A stretch of DNA of 30,849 nucleotides, taken from positions 1 to 30,849 of the forward strand of contig CBFHUP010000029.1 in assembly GCA_965659115.1 (NCBI GenBank), given 5' to 3'. The DNA is from UBA8752 sp965659115. GTDB lineage: Bacteria; Bacteroidota; Bacteroidia; Flavobacteriales_D; Sanyastnellaceae. The notes under the pieces were generated by a model. That model was not told the origin of the DNA. It did no database searches and was given only the letters and a program-made list of their open reading frames with translations. Position 1 is the first letter of the stretch, and every line of letters starts with the position of its first letter. The translations under genes and the position numbers were made by a program. Shown one piece after another: positions 24,601-30,849 of this stretch.

Positions 24601-27600
24601 CAAATGACCCCGTTCCGTGCAGGTAACTCTGGTCGTTTTTCAAGGTGTAAATCAGCCAGGAGTCGGTGTCCACATCTTGGCAGGAATAGGCATACTTGAA
24701 TCCTTTGCCCATGGCTTCCCACTCAGGTCCAGTCACGCCATTGTCAAATACGAGGAAGACCTTAAATCCTTGTGAAGCATCCTCGCTGTTCTCAATGTTA
24801 CCTGAGAGCACAGCTGTTCCGTTGTTGTACTGGACAAACTCCAGTCCCATGCCGCTTTCTACAAAATAGTCGGAGGCGGCGAGGCCTTGCATTTGAAGAC
24901 CGTAGATGCGCAACGCACCGTCGGGTCCCACTCCCAGTGCCGTGTTGGCTTCACCTGAAATCAGAGAGTCCATGGCGGGGAGGGTGACGCATGAAGTGGC
25001 CTCGGTGGTGACACCGGTACAGGCGTTGTAAACAGAAGCGTCTTCCAGGCATTCGATGGCAGCAAGGTCATCGAGGCACTGAACGGTGTAGTCTTGAAGC
25101 GACTCGTCGATGACAAGGCACAAGGGGTCACAGTCGTCCAACTCGATGGGGTCGCCGTTGCAGTCAAAACCGGGAAGGGCATATTGACATGTGCCATCTT
25201 CGTCGGTGGCTGTAACGTCGTAGTTACACGCAAATTCATCGGTGCAACCGGCGACTTCAAGAGCATCGCAGATGCCGTCTTCGTCTGCATCGCTGAGGCA
25301 GTTGCCATCACAATCGAGGTAATCTTCTGCTGGATAGGTGCAGAGGCCCTCGTCGAGATCGGTAGCGTCTTCATTGTAGTTGCATGCGATGGGATCTCCA
25401 CAGCCAACCACCTCTGCTTCGTCGCAGATGCCGTCCCCGTCCTCGTCATTGAGGCAGGCGCAATCGCAGTCTACGTAATCAGCACCGCAGAATTGTTCAG
25501 GGTAGACACAAGCAATGCCATCGGTCGTAGCCAGTGGGTTGTAGTTGCAAGCCTCTTCATCCAAGCACCCTTCGATGGGGTCTCCAGAACCGAAGGGGAA
25601 CTGCTGGGGGTCATCGAAAGTACCGAGATCATCACCCTCCACCTCAGGTGTCAGAGTGAAGTCCAGTTCATACTGCTCGCACTCGTCTTCATCCCAGAGG
25701 ATAAATGCGATTTCTTCTCCTGCATCTGCGTAGATGCTCATGTTGATCCAGCTGCCGCCTTCATAGTCAAAGGCAACGCTGATGCCGACGGTGTTGCCGC
25801 CAACTTGAGCGATCACAGTGCCTCCTACAACAGGCGCACCATTAAAGAACACTTCTGCAATGACGGTAGAAGGGATCAACGGAAGGACTTCGACCGAAGT
25901 GTCGGGCTCGTTGCAAGGGTCTTCAAAGTCACAGATGCCGTCGTTGTCGGCGTCTTCCAGGCAGTTTCCGTCACAATCGTAGCCAGCATCAGGGCCGGGT
26001 CCGTTGCAGACGCCACAAACATCGAGGGTGCCGATACAATCGTCTTCGTCGTCGCAGATGCCGTCAGCGTCAGCGTCGTTGCTGCAATCGCCACCGCAAA
26101 TGCCCAATGCGTCCAACACATTGCCGTCACAGTCACATTCGCCAGCCGCAATGCCGCTTCCACCGCATTCGCCACACTCATCCAATTCGGCACAAGAACC
26201 ATCATCGATGGTCGATTCTGCGTCGTAGTTACAGGCGGCTTCGTCGGTGCAACCTGCGCAGCTCAAGAACTCGCAAGACGCGTCTTCTTCTGTAGCATCG
26301 GCGTCAAAGTTGCAGGCCTCAGCGTTGGTACATCCATTGATCTCCGCTTCATCGCAAACGCCATCACCATCGGTATCGGTCACGCATTCACCATCGCAAT
26401 CCACGTAATCAAAGCCGTAGAGGTCAGCAGGGTATGCGCACAGCGTGTTGTCTGTGTCTGAGTAGTCTCCGGCGTTACAAGCTTCGGAATCCGTGCAACC
26501 CACGGTCTCATCCTCATCGCAAATGCCATCGCCGTCATTGTCATTGAGGCAGTTGCCATCACAGTCAAAGGCGACCGTTCCATAAAGGTCTTCAGGATAA
26601 ATGCAGGACCCGTCTTCGGTGTCGGCCAGGTCAAAGTAGTTACAGGCCGTAGCATCCGTACATCCGGGAATGGGGTTTCCACTCAAGAAGGGCAAGTTCG
26701 AAGGGTCGTCAAACGTGGACAATTCTTCACCGTTTTCGCTCACGTTCTCCGTGATGTCGATGTCGTAAAGGGCACACTCAGTAGCATCAAACAGCTCAAA
26801 ATCAATCTGATCACCGGTTTGCGCATAAATGGTCATGCTGACCCAGCTGCTGCTTTCGTATTCGAAAGCTTCGTCGACACCGGCGGTTTCACCGTCGACT
26901 GAGGCAATCAAGGTCATGCCCACTACAGGCTGACCGTCCAAGGTGACTTCCGCAATAAATGAGACGGGAACCGTTGGAAGAACGGCAGGTGTCAGATCGG
27001 GGTCGTCACAGGGGTCGTTTTCGTCGCAAATGCCGTCGCCGTCAGCATCGGCGAGACAGTTTCCGTCACAATCAAGGCCGTCGTCAGCGTAGGAACATGA
27101 GCCATCATCGTCGGTGGCCAAGGCGTCGTAGTTGCAGGCCGTATTGTCCTGGCAACCGGGGAGCTCATCTCCATCGCAGATGCCGTCGCCGTCAGCATCG
27201 GCGAGACAGTTTCCGTCACAATCAAGGTCGGCACTGCCATACAGGTCCAGTGGGTATTCACAGGAACCATCATCTTCGGTGGCCAGCTCGTCATAATTAC
27301 AAGCAGAACCGTCGATGCAGCCCAGAACGGGGCCACCCGCGCCGAAATAGAAGGTGTCTCGGAATTCATTCATGCCATCTCCATTGATGAAGACCTGGCA
27401 ATAAATCTGACCGGAAAGCTCACCAGTGGTGGTGAACTGACCAATGAGAACGCGGAGGTCATCTCCTGCAATTCCGTTGGAATCTCCGTTCAGCGCATAC
27501 CATGCTCCACCAATGAGGTCATCGATGGCGATGCTGCTACCGGGGGCTCCTCCTCCGGGGTCGAAGTTGGTGACCCATGGGTTCTCTGTGGATTGAACCG

Positions 27601-28027
27601 TGCTCACGTTCGCTTCTCCCAACAGGGCGTTTGGAACGCCTTCGATGCCCACCGTTACCCAGCTGTCGTAAGGCAGTTCAGGGTAGAAGCCAAACAAAAC
27701 GGGGTTGATGCCGTTGGGCGTCGCCGCACCGAGGGTGGCATGGTAGAAATCCGTCGTGGTGTTGACATAGGTGGGGTTGATGAGGTCACCAGAAACGGAG
27801 GACATAAAGTCGTCCGCGTTGTTCATGGAGACATACAAGCGCGTGCAGGAGTAACCCGTGAGATCGATGACACCGAGCGGGCCAACCAAAACACCAAGGT
27901 TTTCGTTGACGACTTCGAGCTCGAGGTCATACCCCTCTGGTGCGGGGGCGGAGTTGATGGGTTGTCCATATGCAAGGCTGCAGGACAGGGCGAAGAAAAG
28001 CCCGAGGAGCAATCGGTAAGGGTTCAT
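18689..28027 (-). CDS. Giant T9SS-exported adhesin-like protein with Cys-rich and HYR-like repeats
   Basis: A 3,112-residue secreted protein, start at ATG 28027 (MNPYRLLLGLFF, signal peptide ending AYG; ten upstream open codons rejected). Domain order: (1) globular N-terminal domain about 25-230 with LPYDSWVTVGIEG and IGGAWYALNGDSNG, a type seen in secreted proteins of marine bacteria; (2) nine GCxDxxACNY repeats interleaved with eight DCDGNCLxDxDGDGICD-type Asp-rich loops, likely Ca-binding; two copies of a 115-residue module sit inside this region; (3) a Trp/Gly-rich module; (4) about 17 HYR-like Ig repeats, each starting DxTAPxF and containing DNCD and DxCGN; (5) a second copy of the Trp/Gly-rich module; (6) a T9SS type A sorting domain in the last 86 residues (NIVPNPTQDFAQIGF, ESGVYQVRII). 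Probably a cell-surface adhesin; ligand unknown. No T9SS machinery gene is in the window. Confidence 0.93.
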   Translation of the reverse strand: MNPYRLLLGLFFALSCSLAYGQPINSAPAPEGYDLELEVVNENLGVLVGPLGVIDLTGYSCTRLYVSMNNADDFMSSVSGDLINPTYVNTTTDFYHATLGAATPNGINPVLFGFYPELPYDSWVTVGIEGVPNALLGEANVSTVQSTENPWVTNFDPGGGAPGSSIAIDDLIGGAWYALNGDSNGIAGDDLRVLIGQFTTTGELSGQIYCQVFINGDGMNEFRDTFYFGAGGPVLGCIDGSACNYDELATEDDGSCEYPLDLYGSADLDCDGNCLADADGDGICDGDELPGCQDNTACNYDALATDDDGSCSYADDGLDCDGNCLADADGDGICDENDPCDDPDLTPAVLPTVPVSFIAEVTLDGQPVVGMTLIASVDGETAGVDEAFEYESSSWVSMTIYAQTGDQIDFELFDATECALYDIDITENVSENGEELSTFDDPSNLPFLSGNPIPGCTDATACNYFDLADTEDGSCIYPEDLYGTVAFDCDGNCLNDNDGDGICDEDETVGCTDSEACNAGDYSDTDNTLCAYPADLYGFDYVDCDGECVTDTDGDGVCDEAEINGCTNAEACNFDADATEEDASCEFLSCAGCTDEAACNYDAESTIDDGSCAELDECGECGGSGIAAGECDCDGNVLDALGICGGDCSNDADADGICDDEDDCIGTLDVCGVCNGPGPDAGYDCDGNCLEDADNDGICDFEDPCNEPDTSVEVLPLIPSTVIAEVFFNGAPVVGGTVIAQVGGNTVGISVAFDYEGGSWINMSIYADAGEEIAFILWDEDECEQYELDFTLTPEVEGDDLGTFDDPQQFPFGSGDPIEGCLDEEACNYNPLATTDGIACVYPEQFCGADYVDCDCACLNDEDGDGICDEAEVVGCGDPIACNYNEDATDLDEGLCTYPAEDYLDCDGNCLSDADEDGICDALEVAGCTDEFACNYDVTATDEDGTCQYALPGFDCNGDPIELDDCDPLCLVIDESLQDYTVQCLDDLAAIECLEDASVYNACTGVTTEATSCVTLPAMDSLISGEANTALGVGPDGALRIYGLQMQGLAASDYFVESGMGLEFVQYNNGTAVLSGNIENSEDASQGFKVFLVFDNGVTGPEWEAMGKGFKYAYSCQDVDTDSWLIYTLKNDQSYLHGTGSFEGSLLNLNHAPVNEHFGFQVGEAANDHNCEFGLGGWYAWEGQISGVPVSGALGDVIVDLSLETEYFDYDEMCTTNIYTFVDSCGAYNVEQHICRADTIAPTFLGCPGEATVACTEDIPQVATVTVVDNCDDLDSIPVSILADVIIDQTDAGCYTIERTWSAEDLFGNVGTCTQLIHVVDTVAPSIDLTLPGDLSVSVMGDCSVETGTDFTGEASANFTDDCSSVSGDINYTDEIVDAISDGCYTIRRTWTASAQDGCGNADSISGVQTIEVIDQIAPMIELSAVEVSIACDEWACDMDVLTSLGFASWTDNCEIDTAYIECDPMSGGCVSPVPTWDVEYIVIDACGNMSSAHQFILLIDTVAPTIDITCPADVVVELDADCMGELDPTQSGEVEIFSTDNCDAAPTLSYTVEDSDPVYTCEDGNGTYEITRTFFAVSEDHCGNVAMESCTQLLTVVDITAPVITLLECPADTTVALGTDCTAEVDYTLLGMPTILAEDGCDDDPEITWFHTDGPSSLECDDSDGSADGTYSFERTFYAYATDACGNSGDTVSCVQMITAADQSAPEFGEYPPYEPVSCEDLTDPLDPTQSPLEVFDNCDGDLTISIEAWPLSGSCPGSWMRIWTATDDCGNVGIAEQYIALYDDTDPMITCPADTIVMLDQDIADDTTTTALGMAMASDNCSGWEDITITYSDGSFQVDCEGDDDTPEGTMSFIRTFTAADFCDNSASCEQHITLVDSLGPVVFVDDTTVSCLDYDAGMTYGDFGSEDNFDSEVAYSWEEDSVYAQLCVGSYSVDRTWTFVDDCGNSTLAHQTITVVDETAPILVSGETTLSISCEEYSDENTEENVLIEVMDECGSDVTVTFFDTPFSGGCVQPVGMYMRTYTFEDDCGNANMFEQFIQLYDETPPTVSLDCPADTTVSADADCIADLSTEALGLPVITADDNCGGMAPSVELTWTDHDTTVACAGSFSFVRTFTATATDNCGNESTVSCDQTIAQEDVTAPEFVDPLPEDVTVPCFDIPAVADLTAVDGCDANPTVSFEEEILGAEECPGTQVLVRTWTATDACGNSTSLSHTITVTDEFAPTWLTAAPADTTVSCEAVPAAAVLEATDNCDDNLEVTFAEASEDGDCAQNMTITRTWSVSDCAGNQLSHVQVVTVVDTTAPVISGPLELDIPCTEWGMDTLYATVTDNCDATVQLELLSDEEFSGACAGSYLRTYVATDQCGNSDTLIQSIDLIDTEAPEFTLIPQDTTLSCDNDYSVGSLGAAEALDNCDPEVEITYSDSISLIDGCAGTAVVVRTWNAVDECGNNKSVDQIINLIDETDPEFVETLPADATASCDDVPMAPTLTASDNCDPELTVTLTETLEDEDLCPSDYTITRIWSVEDCAGNGISHTQIITVVDTTAPGFLAGPMDTTVACDAVPMPAALTALQADDNCDDALSYSYVGETSEDGDCANSYTLFRTWEVSDCAGNTTTWTQEITVVDETAPELVLTFGDGTAATDTAVSCIADVPAIAALSLDACDDSPFMSMSVDTTNQDICGNATLTYSYMTADDCGNMAQATITVTVLDEEAPQFLNVCGIDNGATIDVCADDFTGDSLTPETDACDVSAADNCEGEVAIEMTATAVGEFAPNDSVLQFCTTVTPAAYSSEETCNGYDVHAVRLFNFAGAEFYSTIGEGLVSQMSNGDWIIEKTIVANDNPDAGWNVSITLEDGMDYEDWSNQPFPTSYKLDCEDLEDNHEDWMYWFLSNGTMTGWGDYEGSFLTCTHQPANEFYRFQVGLGANNMNAQYGYSGWFTYSGSFDNTPVMGSGDFFGDLDCTLPYQFEYDYTATDCSGNQAEFGYTVNVTGELCEDPESGFVGTGGNANVDGFTPALSADQSRGDIQVSNIVPNPTQDFAQIGFNVLQPMRIDVNLYDAAGMLVTPLFNGHVDKDQMYMLDINAAQLESGVYQVRIISNECSIVKQFMVTE
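18692..18949 (-). other. T9SS type A C-terminal sorting domain
   Basis: The last 86 residues carry the features of the family: NPTQDFAQIGF, LYDAAGMLV, LDINAAQLESGVYQVRI and a terminal basic/hydrophobic strand (IVKQFMVTE). The domain directs outer-membrane export by the Por system and is normally cleaved on export. Confidence 0.88.
19110..19630 (-). repeat. Trp/Gly-rich module, copy 2 (C-terminal side of the HYR array)
   Basis: About 170 residues including WMYWFLSNGTMTGWGDYEG, HQPANEFYRFQVGLGANNM and YSGWFTYSGSFDNTPV. It aligns segment by segment with the module at 24410-24979. No known domain was recognised. Confidence 0.7.
19640..24310 (-). repeat. Array of about 17 HYR-like Ig repeats
   Basis: Units of roughly 78-105 residues, each opening with D-x-x-A/D-P, then a strand ending in a Cys, the motif DNCD or DxCD, an R-T-[WF]-x-A/V strand, and D-x-CGN or DCAGN, closing with a hydrophobic strand and the next Asp. 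This is the pattern of hyalin-repeat (HYR) Ig-like domains of bacterial adhesins. Units are diverged from each other, so the array is old. A last partial unit leads into the C-terminal module. Confidence 0.85.
24410..24979 (-). repeat. Trp/Gly-rich module, copy 1 (N-terminal side of the HYR array)
   Basis: About 190 residues including EWEAMGKGFKYAYSC, WLIYTLKNDQSYLHGTGSFEG, HAPVNEHFGFQVGEAANDH and GGWYAWEGQISGVPV. Homologous to the copy at 19110-19630. Confidence 0.7.
25571..25915 (-). repeat. 115-residue FDDP module, copy 2
   Basis: Starts after CNEPDTSVEVLP and contains VIAEVFFNGAPVVGG, SWINMSIYADAG and TFDDPQQFPFGSGDPIEGC. Clearly homologous to the copy at 26666-27010. Confidence 0.75.
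26666..27010 (-). repeat. 115-residue FDDP module, copy 1
   Basis: Starts after CDDPDLTPAVLP and contains FIAEVTLDGQPVVGM, SWVSMTIYAQTG and TFDDPSNLPFLSGNPIPGC. It lies between the second and third GCxDxxACNY repeats. Confidence 0.75.
27031..27077 (-). repeat. 47-bp perfect direct repeat, copy A
   Basis: Identical over 47 bp to 27181-27227; encodes part of an Asp-rich DCDGNCLADADGDGICD unit. The copies are exactly 150 bp apart, which keeps frame. Confidence 0.9.
27181..27227 (-). repeat. 47-bp perfect direct repeat, copy B
   Basis: Partner of the copy at 27031-27077; similarity continues a few bases further upstream with one mismatch. Confidence 0.9.
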
Positions 28028-28069
28028 GGCGCCGTTGGAATAAGCTGATAGCATCATTGATAAGTCCTA

Positions 28070-28100
28070 CAAAGATGCGAAAAAACCCGACTAATTGCAA
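28070..28100 (-). promoter_or_regulatory. Candidate promoter of the giant surface-protein gene
   Basis: On the minus strand TTG (28098-28100), 20 bases, then CATCTTTG (28070-28077): a -33/-7 pair of the Bacteroidota type, the -7 box deviating only in its first base. Transcription would start about 36-40 bases before the ATG at 28027. The upstream DNA is AT-rich, and GACTAA/TTAGTC forms a small inverted repeat overlapping the -33 region. The rest of the 191-bp gap to leuS holds only a GCCCTTAAGGGC palindrome (28207-28218) just after the leuS stop. Confidence 0.5.
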
Positions 28101-28218
28101 TTATTTAGTCATTCGTCGAAGAAATACATGGATTCGTAGACAATAATTTGTGAGCGTAAGCTCCCCCCAGAGCCCGTCATAAGGCCTGTTAAATCAATGT
28201 TTCAGCGCCCTTAAGGGC

Positions 28219-30849
28219 TTATCCCACGATGTTGATAATGCGCCCGGGAACCACGATAATTTTTCTGGGTTCGCGGCCATCCAATTGTTTGGAAGTGCGG
28301 GCATCCGCCATGACTGCAGCCTCGACTTCTTTCGGTCCCAGATCTGCCGGAACTTCAAATTGGAAGCGCACTTTGCCGTTGAATTGAACGGGGTAACGCA
28401 CTTCTGACTCTACGAGTTTTTCAGGGTCCCATGCTGGCCAAGGAGCGTCAACCACCGAACCCAATCCCCCCGCACACGACCAAAGCTCTTCGGCCAAGTG
28501 CGGCGCGTACGGGCCCAAAATGGCAGCAAGGGGCTGCAGAATTTGGCGTTCACGAGAGCCTTGTTCGGTCAGTTCATTGACCCCAATCATCAAAGCGCTG
28601 ACCACGGTGTTCCAACTCAGACGGTCCAAGTCTTCGGTCACCTTTTTGACCGTTTTGTGGAGGGTGCGTTCGGCATCGGGTGAAGGCGTGTCGTCGGTCA
28701 CAGTGCCACGGCCCTCGCCGTCCATATACAGCCGCGTGAGCTTTCTCAAGAAACCGTGAACACCACTGATGCCTTGGGTGTCCCATGGCTTCGCCTGCTC
28801 CAATGGACCGAGGAACATCTCGTAACAGCGCAGGGTGTCAGCGCCATAACGCTCCACGAGATCGTCGGGGTTTTCTACGTTGTACTTGGACTTGGACATC
28901 TTTTCGACCTCGCTGCCACAACGGTATTCGCCCTGTTCATTGAGTTCGAAATGGGCGTCTGCGAATTCGGGCCGCCACGCTTTGAAACCTTCCGTATCCA
29001 AGACATCGTTCCGGACCAGTGCGATGTCCACATGGAGGCGCTGGGTGCGGTGTTCCTTTCGGCGTTCAAAAGTGACAAAGCTGTTGGTGCCTTCGATGCG
29101 ATACACAAAGCTGCTTCGGCCCAAGATCATGCCTTGGTTGACCATCTTGGCAAAGGGCTCGTCAAAACCGATCACTCCGAGGTCATGGAGAAACTTGGTC
29201 CAAAACCTGCTGTACAGCAAGTGTCCTGTTCCGTGCTCTGCCCCACCCACATACAGGTCCACTTGCCCCCAATAATCGCTCTTGGTGCGGTCACACAGGC
29301 CCTTTTCGTTGTGGGGGTCCATGTACCTGAGGAAGTACCAGCTTGACCCCGCCCAGCCCGGCATGGTGTTGAATTCCATGCGGTCTCCTCGAGAAACGTT
29401 CCAATGTTCGGCCCTCGCCAATGGCGGGTCCCCGTCTTCCGTTGGCAGGTAGGCATCAACGTCGGGAAGCAAGACCTGTTCGTCTTCGATCAGCTGAGGC
29501 ACGCCCTCTTCGTAGCAGATGGGAAAGGGTTCTCCCCAATAGCGTTGGCGGCTAAAGACAGCATCCCTCAAACGGTAGTTGACGCGGGGAGCGGCATACC
29601 CTGCAGCTTCTGCTTCCTGGATGGCAATGGGCAGTATGGCCGAGCAGCGCTGTCCGCTCCAAGCTCCGCTGTTGCACAGCACCGCGTCTTTGTCTGTACA
29701 AGCGCCATCGGCGATGTCATGGCCCTCAAAAATTGGAGGAACATCCAGTCCAAAAGCACGCGCAAACTCCCAATCCCGTTGGTCCCCTGCTGGAACCGCC
29801 ATGACCGCGCCCGTGCCATATCCGGCGAGAACGTAATCGGCAATCCAAATGGCCATGGGCGTCCGCGTGAGCGGATGCAAGGCATGGGCACCGGTAAAGC
29901 AACCGGTCATCCCGCGGTCTCCGGCCATCCTCTCGCGTTCGCTGCGGGCAGAGGTTTCCTTTTGGTAAGCGGCAACGGCATCTTTGTGCTCGGCCGTGGT
30001 GATGCTGTCTACCAGTTCGTGTTCCGGTGCCAGCACGAGGAAGTTGGCGCCATAGAGGGTGTCTGGCCTTGTGGAAAACACCTCAATGGTGCGGCCTTCA
30101 TGGTGCTGGATGTCAAAACGAAGCTGGGCTCCAGTCGACTTTCCGATCCAATTGCGCTGCACTTCTTTGATGCTGTCCGACCAATCGATCTTGTCTAGAC
30201 CTTGGAGCAGGCGGTCCGCATAGGCCGTGATGCGCATCATCCACTGGCGCATTTTTTTGCGAACGACAGGGTGTCCTCCGCGCTCGCTGAGTCCTCCGAT
30301 CACCTCGTCGTTCGCCAACACTGTTCCCAGTGCGGGACACCAGTTTACTTCGCTGTCCGCCAGGTAGGCCAGGCGATAAGCCATCAACACGGCCCCCTGG
30401 CCTTGGGCATCAAGGGCGTTCCATTGTTCTGCGGTAAATGGGCCTTCAAAGCCTTCTCCCCAAGCCGTTTGAACGGCTTCGGCCAGCGTGTCTTCACCGA
30501 CCACCCAGTCGGCCCCGGCATTTCCCTTTTGGGCAAAGTGCGCAGTGAGGACCTCGATGGGCATGGCCCGATCCGCCGCGCGGTCATATCCGTGCTCGAA
30601 CAGGCGTGCAAATATCCATTGTGTCCACCTGTAATATTCGGGACTGCTGGTGCGAACCTCACGTGACCAGTCATAGCTGAACCCAAGGAGGTCGAGCTGC
30701 TCGCGGTACCGCGCAATGTTGCGTTCAGTCGTGACTGCAGGGTGTTGCCCTGTTTGGATGGCGTATTGCTCAGCAGGCAGACCAAAGCTGTCGTAGCCCT
30801 GCGGATGCAAGACATTGAACCCTTGTTGTCGCTTGTATCGGGCGATGAC
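28219..30849 (-). CDS. leuS: Leucyl-tRNA synthetase, N-terminus cut by window edge
   Basis: Charges tRNA-Leu with leucine and edits mischarged tRNA. The minus strand is open from the window edge (30849) to a TAA at 28219-28221, giving 876 visible residues. The first visible residues, VIARYKRQQGFNVLHPQGYDSFGLPAEQYAIQ in two adjoining family blocks, normally follow closely after the HIGH-type motif, which therefore lies just outside. The CP1 editing domain includes STRPDTLYGANF and YGTGAVMAVPAGDQRDWEFA; the class I KMSKS loop reads EKMSKSKYN near 28880-28905; the anticodon-binding and C-terminal parts end in KIIVVPGRIINIV. An internal TTG at 30810 is not the start. Confidence 0.96.
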   Translation of the reverse strand, partial: VIARYKRQQGFNVLHPQGYDSFGLPAEQYAIQTGQHPAVTTERNIARYREQLDLLGFSYDWSREVRTSSPEYYRWTQWIFARLFEHGYDRAADRAMPIEVLTAHFAQKGNAGADWVVGEDTLAEAVQTAWGEGFEGPFTAEQWNALDAQGQGAVLMAYRLAYLADSEVNWCPALGTVLANDEVIGGLSERGGHPVVRKKMRQWMMRITAYADRLLQGLDKIDWSDSIKEVQRNWIGKSTGAQLRFDIQHHEGRTIEVFSTRPDTLYGANFLVLAPEHELVDSITTAEHKDAVAAYQKETSARSERERMAGDRGMTGCFTGAHALHPLTRTPMAIWIADYVLAGYGTGAVMAVPAGDQRDWEFARAFGLDVPPIFEGHDIADGACTDKDAVLCNSGAWSGQRCSAILPIAIQEAEAAGYAAPRVNYRLRDAVFSRQRYWGEPFPICYEEGVPQLIEDEQVLLPDVDAYLPTEDGDPPLARAEHWNVSRGDRMEFNTMPGWAGSSWYFLRYMDPHNEKGLCDRTKSDYWGQVDLYVGGAEHGTGHLLYSRFWTKFLHDLGVIGFDEPFAKMVNQGMILGRSSFVYRIEGTNSFVTFERRKEHRTQRLHVDIALVRNDVLDTEGFKAWRPEFADAHFELNEQGEYRCGSEVEKMSKSKYNVENPDDLVERYGADTLRCYEMFLGPLEQAKPWDTQGISGVHGFLRKLTRLYMDGEGRGTVTDDTPSPDAERTLHKTVKKVTEDLDRLSWNTVVSALMIGVNELTEQGSRERQILQPLAAILGPYAPHLAEELWSCAGGLGSVVDAPWPAWDPEKLVESEVRYPVQFNGKVRFQFEVPADLGPKEVEAAVMADARTSKQLDGREPRKIIVVPGRIINIVG

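Larger units (their letters stand above)
25181..27322 (-). repeat. Nine GCxDxxACNY repeats interleaved with eight Asp-rich calcium-loop-like repeats
   Basis: The GCxDxxACNY units start at residues about 236, 291, 455, 510, 565, 592, 820, 875 and 927 of the 3,112-residue protein; each ends in DGSC-aromatic or a variant. Between them lie units like DCDGNCLADADGDGICD, whose DxDxDG spacing resembles thrombospondin type 3 or EF-hand calcium loops. Confidence 0.85.

Noticed and set aside
25094..26461. Open frame of 455 codons on the plus strand inside the Cys-rich zone
   Set aside because: It is a mirror of the Asp/Cys-rich repeats on the minus strand. Its Val/Ala-rich low-complexity translation simply reflects the complement of GAC/TGC/GAT codons.
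25181..27322. Regularly spaced short repeats resembling a CRISPR array
   Set aside because: The repeats are in frame within one long gene, encode GCxDxxACNY and DCDGNC units, vary in sequence and have irregular spacing; no cas gene is nearby.

Overview
The window reads as chromosome of a Bacteroidota bacterium, most likely Flavobacteriales-like. The evidence is a C-terminal type IX secretion (T9SS) type A sorting domain on a 3,112-residue surface protein, promoter -7 boxes of the TAnnTTTG type, little sign of Shine-Dalgarno sequences, and a DnaG primase lacking all four zinc-finger ligands (a trait I recall from flavobacterial primases). The DNA is GC-rich for that phylum by eye. Genes are packed tightly and no gene-free stretch exceeds 300 bases.

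Left part (1-13.6 kb), mostly housekeeping. A minus-strand run goes from a long-chain polyprenyl synthase through a MORN-like lipoprotein and a glucosaminidase/LysM hydrolase to homogentisate dioxygenase, which is cut by the left edge. Diverging from it is a coupled plus-strand operon yicC-gmk-nadD with GTGA-type overlaps. It converges on prs-rplY-pth, a widely conserved order covering PRPP synthesis, ribosomal protein L25 and peptidyl-tRNA hydrolase. Then come a two-component pair (histidine kinase and OmpR-type regulator, overlapping by 4 bp) and dnaG on the plus strand, with recJ converging on dnaG.

Right part (13.7-28.1 kb), dominated by cell-envelope and surface proteins. It holds a Cys-rich lipoprotein with six DCGG repeats, an OmpA-family lipoprotein with a long coiled coil, a muconate-semialdehyde-type aldehyde dehydrogenase, tRNA-Gln(UUG) with its own terminator, a YadA-head-like repeat protein, and a 9.3-kb gene for a giant T9SS-exported adhesin-like protein. 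The giant protein carries an N-terminal globular domain, nine GCxDxxACNY repeats interleaved with eight Asp-rich calcium-loop-like repeats, two copies of one unnamed module, and about 17 HYR-like Ig repeats bracketed by two copies of a second unnamed module. A strong intrinsic terminator separates it from the YadA-like gene. The right edge holds leuS, missing its N-terminus.

No mobile element, CRISPR array, phage block or defence system was seen. The points most worth a second look are the modular architecture of the giant protein, the 84-residue super-repeat in the YadA-like protein, a 47-bp perfect direct repeat that could allow in-frame 150-bp length change, the zinc-less primase, and a recurring TTTG-N4-ATG arrangement suggesting leaderless transcripts.
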